Part shown: in pieces, positions 53,628 through 62,543 of the stretch | Layout: each line of letters opens with the position of its first letter | Position numbering within the stretch: the first letter of the stretch is position 1 | NCBI GenBank assembly: GCA_016937795.1 | Contig: JAFGVV010000046.1 | Coordinates: 1-64,000 of the forward strand | DNA length: 64,000 nucleotides | Reading direction: 5' to 3' | From: Paludibacteraceae bacterium | GTDB taxonomy: Bacteria; Bacteroidota; Bacteroidia; Bacteroidales; Paludibacteraceae | The notes under the pieces: model-generated | What the model was told of the DNA's origin: nothing | Databases searched by the model: none | What the model saw: the letters and a program-made list of their open reading frames with translations, nothing else | Translations under genes and position numbers: made by a program

Positions 53628-53784
53628 ATCAACATATTACCAAAACTGACAAAAAAAGTTCAGTTTACAACCTACTTGACTTTGGAGCGAATTTTACGCA
53701 ACAGATTATTTATATAGTAAATACTATTTAATAAATTCTCAATCCCAATAGACAAGTAATTGTTTATTGGGATTTATTTTTTAA
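53628..53784 (+). ncRNA. Candidate small RNA or attenuated leader
   Basis: From a consensus promoter to a strong terminator is about 155 nt with no reading frame worth naming. It can fold: AAACTGA and TCAGTTT form one hairpin (about 53644-53670), and TAGTAAATACTA a short one. It could be a stand-alone sRNA or the leader of the peptide locus that starts at 53851. Confidence 0.45.
53741..53784 (+). terminator. Terminator of the candidate small RNA
   Basis: AATCCCAATAGACA (53741-53754) pairs with TGTTTATTGGGATT (53761-53774), one wobble, followed by TATTTTTT. Confidence 0.85.
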
Positions 53785-53850
53785 CACACAAAAGGGGCTA
53801 ATAAAAGAGAAACTATAAATAAACCGATACATTTTAAAGCTAATAACAAA

Positions 53851-54222
53851 ATGACCATTTTAACAAATATGAAAAAATTTGAACGACTACACAACCTCAT
53901 TATAACCGGAAATACCGGTACACCTGAGCAAGTGGCCCGAAAGCTTGGCATAAGCAGAGCAAGCTTATACATCCTTATCGATGCAATGAAAGAACTCGGT
54001 TTAACACCCGAATACTCTCGCAAGTATCAAACATTTTATTACGAAAAGGAAATGAAAGTTAGTTTGGTTTTCAAAGTAGAGGAAATAACAAATACCGAAG
54101 ATTTAATAAATATTAACGCAGGAAGTTTCTCGTTTTTGCTTCCGTCTAAATTTTTAGACGGAACGAACCTATCTTTGCATTCGTATTTGGCCGAGTACAA
54201 AGAGTCAGCTCACAGGCTTTAA
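53851..54222 (+). CDS. Helix-turn-helix regulator of a double-glycine peptide locus
   Basis: A 123-residue protein. Residues about 8-55 are a winged/helix-turn-helix domain: FERLHNLI, GTPEQVARKLGISRASLYILIDAMKELGL, YSRKYQTFYY. The rest (about 66-123) has no match that I recall. Small HTH proteins of exactly this N-terminal kind often stand in front of double-glycine peptide genes in Bacteroidota, as here. An internal ATG at 53869 is also possible; the remnant copy at 55259 aligns from the 53851 ATG. A 15-bp palindrome ACCGGAAATACCGGT (53905-53919), the core of the intergenic palindrome family, lies inside the coding region. Confidence 0.7.
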   Translation: MTILTNMKKFERLHNLIITGNTGTPEQVARKLGISRASLYILIDAMKELGLTPEYSRKYQTFYYEKEMKVSLVFKVEEITNTEDLININAGSFSFLLPSKFLDGTNLSLHSYLAEYKESAHRL

Positions 54223-54256
54223 AGTTGTGACAAAAATATTTTACAATGAAATTTTA

Positions 54257-54457
54257 ATGAAAATGAAAAACTTAGATTTAAATGGTTTGGGCGTTCAGGA
54301 AATGAATGCCGAAGAAATGAGAGAGAATGATGGAGGTTTTATACCTTTAGTAATACTGGGTGTAACATATAGTGCTCAATTAGTTGCTGCAGCATGTGGA
54401 ACTACTTTTCTTGCTGGTGTAGCTGCTGGTGTAGCTTGTGCCATAGCTATAGATTAA
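54257..54457 (+). CDS. Double-glycine-leader peptide 1 (bacteriocin-like)
   Basis: A 66-residue precursor. The leader MKMKNLDLNGLGVQEMNAEE, then MRENDGG, is of the double-glycine type (hydrophobic residues at -12, -7, -4 from the cut; GG at 26-27), cut by a C39 peptidase during export. The mature part (28-66) is a 39-residue hydrophobic peptide rich in Ala, Val and Gly with two cysteines (CGTT, GVACA), like a membrane-active class II bacteriocin or a peptide signal. It follows the regulator gene at 34 bp. The frame is open back to a GTG at 54227; ATG 54257 (or 54263) is chosen because it starts the leader. Confidence 0.7.
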   Translation: MKMKNLDLNGLGVQEMNAEEMRENDGGFIPLVILGVTYSAQLVAAACGTTFLAGVAAGVACAIAID

Positions 54458-54463
54458 AGATAG

Positions 54464-54604
54464 ATGAATGATAGATGTAACAATATGAAAATCTATATTA
54501 ATATAGCATTTTTCGTTTTTTTGATATCCATTTTTATTGGAATTGGAATTGCTTATAAGGTTGATAATAAAAACAAACAAATTAAATATGAAAAAACAAA
54601 TTGA
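54464..54604 (+). CDS. Small single-pass membrane peptide, possible immunity protein
   Basis: A 46-residue peptide with one hydrophobic helix (about 10-31, NIAFFVFLISIFIGIGIAY) and a Lys-rich tail. It starts 6 bp after peptide 1 and its end overlaps the start of peptide 2 by 17 bp. Small membrane peptides of this kind often protect the producer of a bacteriocin; that is inference. A start at 54485 (39 residues) is possible. Confidence 0.5.
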   Translation: MNDRCNNMKIYINIAFFVFLISIFIGIGIAYKVDNKNKQIKYEKTN

Positions 54605-54800
54605 ATTAGAAAAATATGGAGTTGTCGATTTGACATTGACAGATGAAAGAGACACGAATGGGGGATTTGCAGCTGCAGCAGCGGGTGGTGCTGCAGCTGC
54701 TGGTGCAGGTTGTGGTTGTTTGCTCATTTGTGGGGCCTTAGTTTTAGGTGTTGTTGTTGGTGTTGGTATTTATTATGGCGTAAAAGCGATAGTAGACTAA
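54588..54800 (+). CDS. Double-glycine-leader peptide 2 (bacteriocin-like)
   Basis: A 70-residue precursor with leader MKKQIELEKYGVVDLTLTDE, then RDTNGG (GG at 25-26), and a very Ala/Gly-rich mature part of 44 residues with three cysteines in CGCLLIC and a C-terminal hydrophobic helix (ALVLGVVVGVGIYYGVKAIVD). Same layout as peptide 1, so the two may form a two-peptide bacteriocin. The gene overlaps the small membrane peptide frame. It is followed by a truncated HlyD gene. Confidence 0.7.
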   Translation: MKKQIELEKYGVVDLTLTDERDTNGGFAAAAAGGAAAAGAGCGCLLICGALVLGVVVGVGIYYGVKAIVD

Positions 54801-54961
54801 CAAAATATACTTAAAGCACAAGCTTAATTCTAACAAATTCATCAGATAAAATACTTATTTGCCTTAGAAATTATTTGATGTTTTTTTTATTTAACACCAA
54901 AAAGGAAGTGGAGGTTTTCGAAAATTTGATAACCTCTACTTTTTATAATGAACTATTAATA

Positions 54962-55273
54962 ATGTCCCAACTTTTCCCACCTGAAATTATCGAAAATACT
55001 GTTGAATGTTATCATGCACACATAACTACAAAAAGCAAAGTTATTTATGGTTTGATACTTTTGATGATTCTTTTAATTTTTGCTATACTACCTTTGGTTT
55101 ATGTGGATATTAGTTCGCAGAGCCGGGGAGTTATTCGTTCTCCTTACGAGAATACAACAATTCAGTCGGCTTTGTATGGCGAAGTGGTATCGTACCGAAT
55201 GCAGGAAAACAAAAAAGTGCAAAAAGGTGATACACTGATTATACTGAATTCTGATATAATGACTTTTACCTAA
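54962..55273 (+). pseudogene. Truncated HlyD-family membrane fusion protein
   Basis: The first 103 residues of a membrane fusion protein of a peptide exporter: SQLFPPEIIENTVECYHAHI, a transmembrane helix (about 25-48), SSQSRGVIRSPYENTTIQSALYGEV and VQKGDTLIILNSDI, the usual HlyD beginning. Full-length relatives have about 400-450 residues. After LNSDI the frame turns into MTFT and stops at the point where a regulator-like sequence begins, so the gene was cut by a rearrangement. No ABC transporter with a C39 peptidase lies nearby; export of the two peptides must use another system, if any. Confidence 0.75.
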
Positions 55274-55370
55274 CAATTGAACGTTTACAATTTCTACACG
55301 AATTAATATCTCAAAAAAAAGGAACACCGGAACAATTGGCAAACCGATACGGAGTGAGTGACTGATAACC
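55259..55370 (+). pseudogene. Remnant of a second copy of the HTH regulator gene
   Basis: A frame from 55273 reads TIERLQFLHELISQKKGTPEQ, then LANRYGVSD and stop, matching FERLHNLIITGNTGTPEQVARKLGIS of the 53851 gene. The bases before it, ATGACTTTTACCTAACAATT, resemble the start of that gene (ATGACCATTTTAACAAATAT) with frameshifts; a later frame gives NLFINS, like SLYILI. Stops and shifts show it is broken. Confidence 0.6.
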
Positions 55371-55494
55371 TGTTTATCAACTCATCCTAATAATTCACAA
55401 AACAACTTCAGCATTCAGCTAAAAATTAAAAGACAGTATAATTGACTGCGAATGTATAATTATTGCATTTTCAATCGTTTTTACTATATTTGCG

Positions 55495-55502
55495 ACTGCA
55501 AA
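55495..55502 (+). promoter_or_regulatory. Promoter -7 box TATATTTG of the POT transporter
   Basis: Exact TAnnTTTG 45 bp before the ATG. Confidence 0.6.
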
Positions 55503-55546
55503 AAAAATAAATAATTTAAAAACAACAGTCAAAACACAACAATTTT

Positions 55547-57109
55547 ATGTTCAAAAATCATCCTAAAGGTTTGTTAGCTGCTGCACTTGCCAATATGGGC
55601 GAGCGTTTCGGATTTTATATAATGATGGCTATTCTTACGCTGTTCATTTCGTCAAAATTCGGATTATCTGAAACTACAACAGGCTACATTTACTCAGCTT
55701 TTTATGCATCGATATATTTGCTGGCTTTGGTTGGCGGATTAATCGCAGACAAAACCAAAAATTACAAAGGCACAATTATGATAGGCATTGTGCTAATGGC
55801 TATCGGTTATCTGATTATTGCAATCCCCACTCCTACTCCTGTACCAAGCATGGGTCTCTATTTAGCTATTACCATTGCTGGACTTATGGTTATTTCGTTT
55901 GGGAATGGATTATTTAAAGGTAATCTGCAAGCATTGGTGGGACAAATGTATGATGATCCAAAATATTCAGAGAGAAGAGATTCCGGCTTTCAAATATTCT
56001 ACATGTTTATTAATATTGGTGCTATGTTCGCACCATTTATTGCAATTGGAGCAAGAAACTGGTGGCTAAAAACAAATAATTTTGATTATAACGGCTCACT
56101 GCCCGAACTGTGTCATCAGTATATTGCCGACGGCACAGCTATGCCGGCCGAATCGCTCAGCCGTTTGACCGAATATGCAAACAAAGCAATGTTAGACGGC
56201 ACTACTGTAACTGATCTCACTGCTTTTTCAAACAACTATCTGGAAGTTTTCAACCGTGGTTTTCAGTATGCATTTGCTGCTGCAATTATAGCAATGCTTA
56301 TATCACTGGTAATATACATCGTAAATAAAAACAAATTCCCCGATCCTGCAAAGAAAATTGTAAATCAGAAGAATGCGTCTTCAAACATATCAAAAGAAGA
56401 AATTCAGATGAGTGTTCAGGAAATCAAACAACGTATTTATGCTTTATTTGCGGTTTTTGGCGTGGTGATATTCTTCTGGCTATCGTTCCATCAAAATGGA
56501 TATTCGCTGACTTATTTTGCTCGCGACTATGTAAATCTGGAAGTAATTAACATCGATCTCGGTTTTACAAGTATCAAAGGGGCTGAAATTTTCCAGAGTG
56601 TAAATCCTATTTTTGTAGTTTTGCTTACTCCACTAATTATGTGGATTTTCGGATCACTAAAGAAAAAGAAGAAAGAACCTTCAACGCCAATGAAAATAGC
56701 CATCGGAATGGGAATTGCAGCTCTGGCTTATGTATTCCTAATGATATTCTCATTCGCATTACCTGCAAAAGAAGCCCTTTCGGGAATGAGTGCAGCCAAT
56801 TTGGATGCTATGCGCGTAACGCCTTGGATAATGATTATTCTTTACTTTATTCTCACTGTAGCCGAATTATTTATATCTCCACTTGGGCTATCGTTTGTGT
56901 CAAAAGTAGCCCCTCCACACCTTCAGGGATTAATGCAGGGTAGCTGGCTTGCTGCAACTGCCATTGGCAACTCGATACTTTTCATTGGGGGATTGCTTTA
57001 CACAAGTGTACCAATTTGGGCATGCTGGTTGGTTTTTGTAATAGCTACAGGACTCTCAATGCTTGTAATGCTTAGCATGGTAAAATGGCTCGAAAGAGTT
57101 GCAAAATAA
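55547..57109 (+). CDS. POT-family proton-dependent oligopeptide transporter
   Basis: A 520-residue major-facilitator protein with 12-14 transmembrane helices. The start FKNHPKGLLAAALANMGERFGFYIMMAIL contains the E-x-x-E-R-F-x-Y-like motif of POT carriers; GGLIADKTKNYKGTIM and GNGLFKGNLQALVGQMYDD are further marks. It imports di- and tripeptides with protons. Its own promoter and terminator suggest it is independent of the peptide locus to its left. In Bacteroidales such carriers serve peptide-based nutrition. Confidence 0.9.
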   Translation: MFKNHPKGLLAAALANMGERFGFYIMMAILTLFISSKFGLSETTTGYIYSAFYASIYLLALVGGLIADKTKNYKGTIMIGIVLMAIGYLIIAIPTPTPVPSMGLYLAITIAGLMVISFGNGLFKGNLQALVGQMYDDPKYSERRDSGFQIFYMFINIGAMFAPFIAIGARNWWLKTNNFDYNGSLPELCHQYIADGTAMPAESLSRLTEYANKAMLDGTTVTDLTAFSNNYLEVFNRGFQYAFAAAIIAMLISLVIYIVNKNKFPDPAKKIVNQKNASSNISKEEIQMSVQEIKQRIYALFAVFGVVIFFWLSFHQNGYSLTYFARDYVNLEVINIDLGFTSIKGAEIFQSVNPIFVVLLTPLIMWIFGSLKKKKKEPSTPMKIAIGMGIAALAYVFLMIFSFALPAKEALSGMSAANLDAMRVTPWIMIILYFILTVAELFISPLGLSFVSKVAPPHLQGLMQGSWLAATAIGNSILFIGGLLYTSVPIWACWLVFVIATGLSMLVMLSMVKWLERVAK

Positions 57110-57126
57110 TTACCTTATAATTTTAT

Positions 57127-57170
57127 TGCAAAAGCGCAGATATCAGTTAGTGATATTTGCGCTTTTTTTT
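57127..57170 (+). terminator. Terminator of the POT transporter
   Basis: AAAGCGCAGATATCA pairs with TGATATTTGCGCTTT around GTTAG, followed by eight T. Confidence 0.88.
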
Positions 57171-57301
57171 ATGCAACAGTACAATTCCGGAATAATAAAT
57201 GCATTAAAGAAAATCGTAGAAATGGCTTCTAAAAATCAAAGTTTAGCATAATCTAAGAATATGAGTTTAAGAAGTCAAAAAACGAGAGTTTAGTTCCAAC
57301 A

Positions 57302-57338
57302 AAAAAGGCTTCACATTTCTGCAAAGCCTTTTTCTTTT
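57302..57338. terminator. purL: Terminator of purL, both orientations
   Basis: AAAAAGGCTT and AAGCCTTTTT pair around CACATTTCTGC; on the minus strand the T run ends purL transcripts. A CCCCTTCAGGGG-type motif (57342-57364) lies between it and the stop. Confidence 0.7.
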
Positions 57339-57364
57339 CTTATTCCCCTTCAGGGGTTAGGGGT

Positions 57365-60300
57365 TTATTTATTTTTCTCCACCCAAACTCTTGCATTTAC
57401 AAATGCTTCAATCCATGGAGTTACCTGATCGTTGTTTTTGCGATCGGCAGGATAATGTGCACATTGCCATGGAAAAATTGCACGTTCAGGGTGGGGCATC
57501 ATAGCCAGGTGGCGTCCATCGGCCGAGCAAATACCGGCAGTATTGTAATCAGATCCGTTTGGATTGGCCGGATAATCAGCATGCGTATATTTAGCAATAA
57601 TACTGTAGGCATTTTCGGCTTTGGGCAGACTGAATTTTCCTTCGCCATGAGCCACCCAAACACCAAGCTTGCTTCCACTGAGTGTACCGAGCATTACCGA
57701 ATTATTTTCAGGAATAGTCAGCCCTACAAACTGAGATTCGAATTTGTGCGAATCGTTGTGCAACATGCGCGGTTTCACATCGTGATCAGGCGTGATTACA
57801 CCAAGCTCCACCATCAGCTGACAACCATTACAAATTCCGAGACTCAGCGTATCGTTGCGTTTGTAGAAGTTATCCAACGCCAGTTTTGCTTTTTCGTTGA
57901 AAAGAAACCCTCCTGCCCAACCTTTGGCTGAACCCAAAACGTCAGAATTAGAGAAACCGCCACAAAATACTACCATGTTTACATCTTCCAATGTTTCACG
58001 GCCGGTAGCAAGGTCGGTCATGTGAACGTCTTTCACATCGAAGCCGGCCAGATAAAGTGCGTACGCCATTTCGCGTTCGCCATTCGTTCCTTTTTCACGA
58101 ATGATAGCCGCTTTCACACCACTCTGCTTGCGATCGGGAGAAATACCAAACTGAGAGAATTTACCTTTAAAATCAGCATTGAAAGCAAATTCGAGTGGCT
58201 GATTTTTGTAGTTATTGTAACGCGATTGCGCACATACCTCACCGCTTTGTTTACGATCGAGCAGATAAGAAGGCTTAAACCAAAGGTCACGCAAATCGCT
58301 GATAGAAAACGAATAAGATTCTTTTTTACGGGTAATATCCAAGCGACGTTCAGCTGTTGGCGTGGCAATACGCGCAAAACCAATTCCGTTATCATTCAGA
58401 ATTTTCTCAACCGGCTTACGGTCTTTAACCTGAATCAGCACACCGGGATTCTCTGCAAAAAGCATAGTAACCAATGAGTTTTCAGCAATATAATCGAGGT
58501 TTACATTCAAACCGCCTTTCGTGTTTGCAAAACACATTTCGAGCAATGCGGTAATCATACCACCTTCCGAAATGTCGTGACCAGCCAGAATCAGATTCTG
58601 CGCTATCATTTCCTGAATGCTGTCGAAAGCTGCTTTGAAGTACTCTGCATCCTTTACAGTTGGCACTTCATCGCCAATTTTATTCAGCGTTTGAGCCAGT
58701 ACCGAACCACCTAATTTATGCTTATCAAATGAGAAATCAATATAATAAATAGTTGATTTTTCATCATTTACCAACACAGGAGAAACCACTTTCTTCACAT
58801 CCGACACTTCAGCACCAGCCGAAATAATCACAGTTCCGGGCGAGAATACTTTGTCGTCGCCATATTTCTGAGTCATCGAAAGTGAATCCTTTCCTGTCGG
58901 GATATTGATACCCAACGAACAGGCAAAATCCGAACAAGCTTCCACGGCTTTGTACAAACGGGCATCTTCGCCCGGATTTTTACAAGGCCACATCCAGTTA
59001 GCGCTGAGCGACAAGCTATCCATACCATCGGTTAACGGTGCCCAAACGATGTTGGTTAAAGCTTCGGCAATAGCCATTACCGAACCAGCTTCAGAATCAG
59101 CCATAGCTACCAAAGGTGCATGTCCGATAGAAGTAGCAATACCATTTGTTCCGCGGAAATCGAGTGCCACCACACCAAGGTCGTTCAGCGGCAATTGAAT
59201 TTCACCGGCACATTGCTGACGGGCAATTTTTCCGGTTACCGAGCGGTCCACTTTGTTGGTTAACCAGTCTTTACAAGCCACTGACTCAACCTGTAATACA
59301 TTTTCGATATAGCTTTGCAGCTTTTCCTCCGAAATTTCGGGCGCTGCATAATGTTCTTCAATCGTGTTGTCGGTAATCACCATACGAGGCGGTTTTCCGA
59401 ACATATCTTCGAGCTTCAGATTGATAGGAGTTTGACCATCGGCCTGTTCGAATACGAAATCCATATTTCCGGTCGTTTCGCCCACCACATAAAACGGTGC
59501 ACGTTCGCGCTCAGCAATAGCACGCACTTTTTCCACTTCTTTTTCAGAAATTACAAAGCCCATACGCTCCTGACTTTCGTTACCCACAATTTCTTTGGCA
59601 CTCAAGGTTGGGTCACCAACAGGTAAAGCCGACATGTCGATTTTACCACCGGTAGTTTCCACCAATTCCGACAAACAGTTCAGGTGTCCGCCTGCACCGT
59701 GATCGTGAATAGAAACAATCGGATTTGTATCTGCTTCAGCCAGGGTACGAATAACGTTCGAAACGCGTTTTTGCATTTCAGGGTTGGCACGTTGAACAGC
59801 GTTAAGCTCAATTGAGTTATCGTATTCGCCTGTTTGAACCGACGAAACAGCAGCGCCACCCATACCAATGCGATAGTTATCGCCACCCATTACAACCACT
59901 TTTTCACCAGCAGCAACTTCGCCTTTTAATGCATCGCGCATAGTTCCGAAACCAACACCACCAGCCAACATGATTACTTTATCGTAACCAAATTTCTTGT
60001 CGTTTTCCTGATGTTCGAAAGTCAGCAATGAGCCACAAATAAGTGGCTGACCGAATTTATTTCCGAAATCGGATGCACCATTCGACGCTTTGATCAGAAT
60101 TTGCTCAGGTGTTTGGTACAACCATTTGCGTGGCGCAATACTGTGTTCCCACTGACGATTATTGTCGTTGCGGGCGTAAGAAGTCATATACACAGCAGTT
60201 CCTGCAATAGGCAAACTAGCTTTACCTCCACCGAGACGGTCGCGAATTTCGCCACCTGTACCGGTAGCAGCACCGTTGAAAGGCTCTACAGTAGTTGGGA

Positions 60301-61066
60301 AGTTATGCGTTTCAGCTTTCAGCGAAATCACCGAATCAATTTCCTTTGTTTTGAAAAAATCAGGTTTATCGCCACTGGCAGGTGCAAATTGTTCAATTTT
60401 TGGCCCGGCATTAAATGCCACATTATCTTTGTAAGCCGAAACTAATTTGTTCGGGTTCTCTTCAGAGGTTTTACGAATCAGTTTGAAAAGTGAGAGTTCT
60501 TTTTCTTCTCCATCAATAATGTATTGCCCGTTAAAAATTTTGTGACGGCAATGCTCCGAGTTTACCTGCGAAAAACCAAACACTTCGCTATCAGCGAGCT
60601 TACGTCCTACTTTTTTACTTACATTGTTTAAATACTCAATTTCGTCGGGACTCAGAGCCAAACCTTCCTGATCGTTGTAGGCAGCCACATCGTCGATATA
60701 CAAAATTGACTCAGGCTGTTTGTCGATAGTAAAAATATCCTGATTCAGATTGGTGTAAATACGTTCGAGCATGGGGTCGTACTCCAAAGCGCCCTGAACC
60801 GATGGTGTATGCGGCAACAGTTTGAACTCTTCAATACGAAGAATGCCGCTGATACCCATATTCTGAGTGATTTCAACGGCATTTGTACTCCAGGGAGTAA
60901 TCATTTCGCGGCGTGGGCCGACAAAGTTTCCTTCAACTGTGGGCTGAGGCACTAACTTTGCTTCGCTGAAAAGCCATTCTAACTTTCGTACATCGTCGTT
61001 CGACAAATTGTCGGCAGTATGCACCGCATAAACATGCTGGGCGGGTGTTCGGAAAAACTGAATCAT
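57365..61066 (-). CDS. purL: Phosphoribosylformylglycinamidine synthase, large type
   Basis: A 1233-residue single-chain FGAM synthase (step 4 of purine synthesis). The N-terminal domain, then the PurS-like linker and two ATP-binding halves (SLKAETHNFPTTVEPFNGAATGTGGEIRD; HDHGAGGHLNCLSELVE), and the C-terminal glutaminase with SLGICNGCQLM (catalytic Cys), and the His/Glu pair in MMPHPER. The large form, as in E. coli, replaces separate PurL, PurQ and PurS. Full length, in one frame. Together with purA it shows complete purine synthesis. A minus-strand promoter box lies at 61163-61170. Confidence 0.95.
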   Translation of the reverse strand: MIQFFRTPAQHVYAVHTADNLSNDDVRKLEWLFSEAKLVPQPTVEGNFVGPRREMITPWSTNAVEITQNMGISGILRIEEFKLLPHTPSVQGALEYDPMLERIYTNLNQDIFTIDKQPESILYIDDVAAYNDQEGLALSPDEIEYLNNVSKKVGRKLADSEVFGFSQVNSEHCRHKIFNGQYIIDGEEKELSLFKLIRKTSEENPNKLVSAYKDNVAFNAGPKIEQFAPASGDKPDFFKTKEIDSVISLKAETHNFPTTVEPFNGAATGTGGEIRDRLGGGKASLPIAGTAVYMTSYARNDNNRQWEHSIAPRKWLYQTPEQILIKASNGASDFGNKFGQPLICGSLLTFEHQENDKKFGYDKVIMLAGGVGFGTMRDALKGEVAAGEKVVVMGGDNYRIGMGGAAVSSVQTGEYDNSIELNAVQRANPEMQKRVSNVIRTLAEADTNPIVSIHDHGAGGHLNCLSELVETTGGKIDMSALPVGDPTLSAKEIVGNESQERMGFVISEKEVEKVRAIAERERAPFYVVGETTGNMDFVFEQADGQTPINLKLEDMFGKPPRMVITDNTIEEHYAAPEISEEKLQSYIENVLQVESVACKDWLTNKVDRSVTGKIARQQCAGEIQLPLNDLGVVALDFRGTNGIATSIGHAPLVAMADSEAGSVMAIAEALTNIVWAPLTDGMDSLSLSANWMWPCKNPGEDARLYKAVEACSDFACSLGINIPTGKDSLSMTQKYGDDKVFSPGTVIISAGAEVSDVKKVVSPVLVNDEKSTIYYIDFSFDKHKLGGSVLAQTLNKIGDEVPTVKDAEYFKAAFDSIQEMIAQNLILAGHDISEGGMITALLEMCFANTKGGLNVNLDYIAENSLVTMLFAENPGVLIQVKDRKPVEKILNDNGIGFARIATPTAERRLDITRKKESYSFSISDLRDLWFKPSYLLDRKQSGEVCAQSRYNNYKNQPLEFAFNADFKGKFSQFGISPDRKQSGVKAAIIREKGTNGEREMAYALYLAGFDVKDVHMTDLATGRETLEDVNMVVFCGGFSNSDVLGSAKGWAGGFLFNEKAKLALDNFYKRNDTLSLGICNGCQLMVELGVITPDHDVKPRMLHNDSHKFESQFVGLTIPENNSVMLGTLSGSKLGVWVAHGEGKFSLPKAENAYSIIAKYTHADYPANPNGSDYNTAGICSADGRHLAMMPHPERAIFPWQCAHYPADRKNNDQVTPWIEAFVNARVWVEKNK

Positions 61067-61162
61067 TTTATTGTATGTGAAGTTATTGAATTCGACAGAA
61101 AGTCAATTTTGTCTGAATGTCAGATAATTAAATCAACAATCAGGACAATTCTTATTCAGGCG

Positions 61163-61170
61163 CAAAGATA
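61163..61170 (-). promoter_or_regulatory. purL: Promoter -7 box TATCTTTG of purL
   Basis: Exact TAnnTTTG 97 bp before the start. Confidence 0.6.
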
Positions 61171-61330
61171 AGGAATTTTTGTGGGGATGGAAAGCGAAAG
61201 TTCCATATTTGGCAACACGATTATGAGGTAATAATAGTCAATAGGTGATATCCCACTCTGTTTAAAATAGCAATCAGCGAGTTATCCATTCGTTACAAGT
61301 ATTGCAAAAACAGCAGTAGTTTAGCAGGAA

Positions 61331-62338
61331 TTATTCTGCTGCATTTATTTTTTCCATGTACTTTTCAACAAAGATATTGGGTGTTAAACGCTCCCTGAAA
61401 ATGGGTTTAGTGGTATCAGGCAAAATTTTACTCACATCAACAATTAAACCGGGCACATCGCCATCGTTTAAAGGCTGATACACACTGTCGGGATTCTGAC
61501 GACGCTCGAGAATCCAATCGAACATAATGCTCGGTTCGTAAAGCATGTGCTTAACATAATCTACATTCGCCTCTCCTTTATCTTCAAACCATTTATCTGT
61601 ACGCTTAATGGTTTTTACTTTCACCTTTTTACCATTATTGTATTCACCACCTACAAGTTTCATGGGTATTTTCACATCCACATACCACTCCTTATTTTCG
61701 GGAGGTAACACCCCGGCTACATCAAGCATAGCCATTCCGAAAGCCGAACAACCTGCACCTTCGTTATGATACAACGGCCAAAAAGCACCACCATAAAAAT
61801 CGGAGGCAGAATATGTTTTATTGATTTTGGAAGAATATTGTTTGATAAATGTAAGCATTCTTCTTGCAGCCAGTTCATTGATCTTAAAACGTATAAATGC
61901 AAGTTTATTTCTGCGGGCATACACTCCCAGTTTATGTGCCAGCTCGGAAGTCGTTTCGAGTCGCCCCTGCATTGGTGCACCCAGAATTCCAAAACCCACT
62001 TTTTGTTTCATTATCAAATCGAGTTTCTCCTGTAATGAACCAGAACTTTGAGCTATAAGCAAGGGCTTTTCAAGCAAAGTTGAATTTAGTCCCACAGCCA
62101 CATGCCCCAACAAATAATTATCAGGCAATGTAATGGTTTTCAGATAACAACTCATCATACTTTTGTATAATGCGGAAGGTCCCGACCAATCGAGCGGATA
62201 CATGGAAGGCATTACATAAACTGTAAATTCATGTTCAGATTTATTATTTAGTTCCTGAGCTTTTAATGAACCAAACAGACTGAATATCAGAAAAACAACC
62301 AGAATTTTTCTTTTCTTAAAGTATAATTCAGATGACAT
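61331..62338 (-). CDS. Secreted protein of unknown function, possible permuted papain-like hydrolase
   Basis: A 335-residue exported protein; signal segment to about residue 27 (FGSLKAQ). Two spaced motifs stand out: LLGHVAVGL (His about 81) and later HNEGAGCSAFGMAML (Cys about 197). A histidine before a cysteine in this arrangement is the pattern of circularly permuted NlpC/P60-like thiol hydrolases (LRAT-like), so I suggest that fold, with low certainty. There is no sorting domain, and a periplasmic location is likely. No neighbour explains it. Confidence 0.5.
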   Translation of the reverse strand: MSSELYFKKRKILVVFLIFSLFGSLKAQELNNKSEHEFTVYVMPSMYPLDWSGPSALYKSMMSCYLKTITLPDNYLLGHVAVGLNSTLLEKPLLIAQSSGSLQEKLDLIMKQKVGFGILGAPMQGRLETTSELAHKLGVYARRNKLAFIRFKINELAARRMLTFIKQYSSKINKTYSASDFYGGAFWPLYHNEGAGCSAFGMAMLDVAGVLPPENKEWYVDVKIPMKLVGGEYNNGKKVKVKTIKRTDKWFEDKGEANVDYVKHMLYEPSIMFDWILERRQNPDSVYQPLNDGDVPGLIVDVSKILPDTTKPIFRERLTPNIFVEKYMEKINAAE

Positions 62339-62459
62339 ATTTAAATAAATTAAAGACTAATACAAAAGTAATTAAAAAACTGTTTTCGAGCAAAAGACTA
62401 TGAAGAAAAATTACCATTAAATGAAATCTGAGAATAAAACCATCTGAAGCATTCATAAA

Positions 62460-62500
62460 AAAAAGGTTTGCAGCCCGACATGGCCACAAACCTTTTTTCA
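62460..62500. terminator. Terminator, two-way
   Basis: AAAAAAGGTTTG and CAAACCTTTTTT pair around GCAGCCCGACATGGCCA-type loop; A and T runs on both sides. It ends the T9SS cargo gene on the minus strand. Confidence 0.8.
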
Positions 62501-62543
62501 CAACATTTTGAACAGCAATAAAAACAATCCAATCTTCAGAAAT

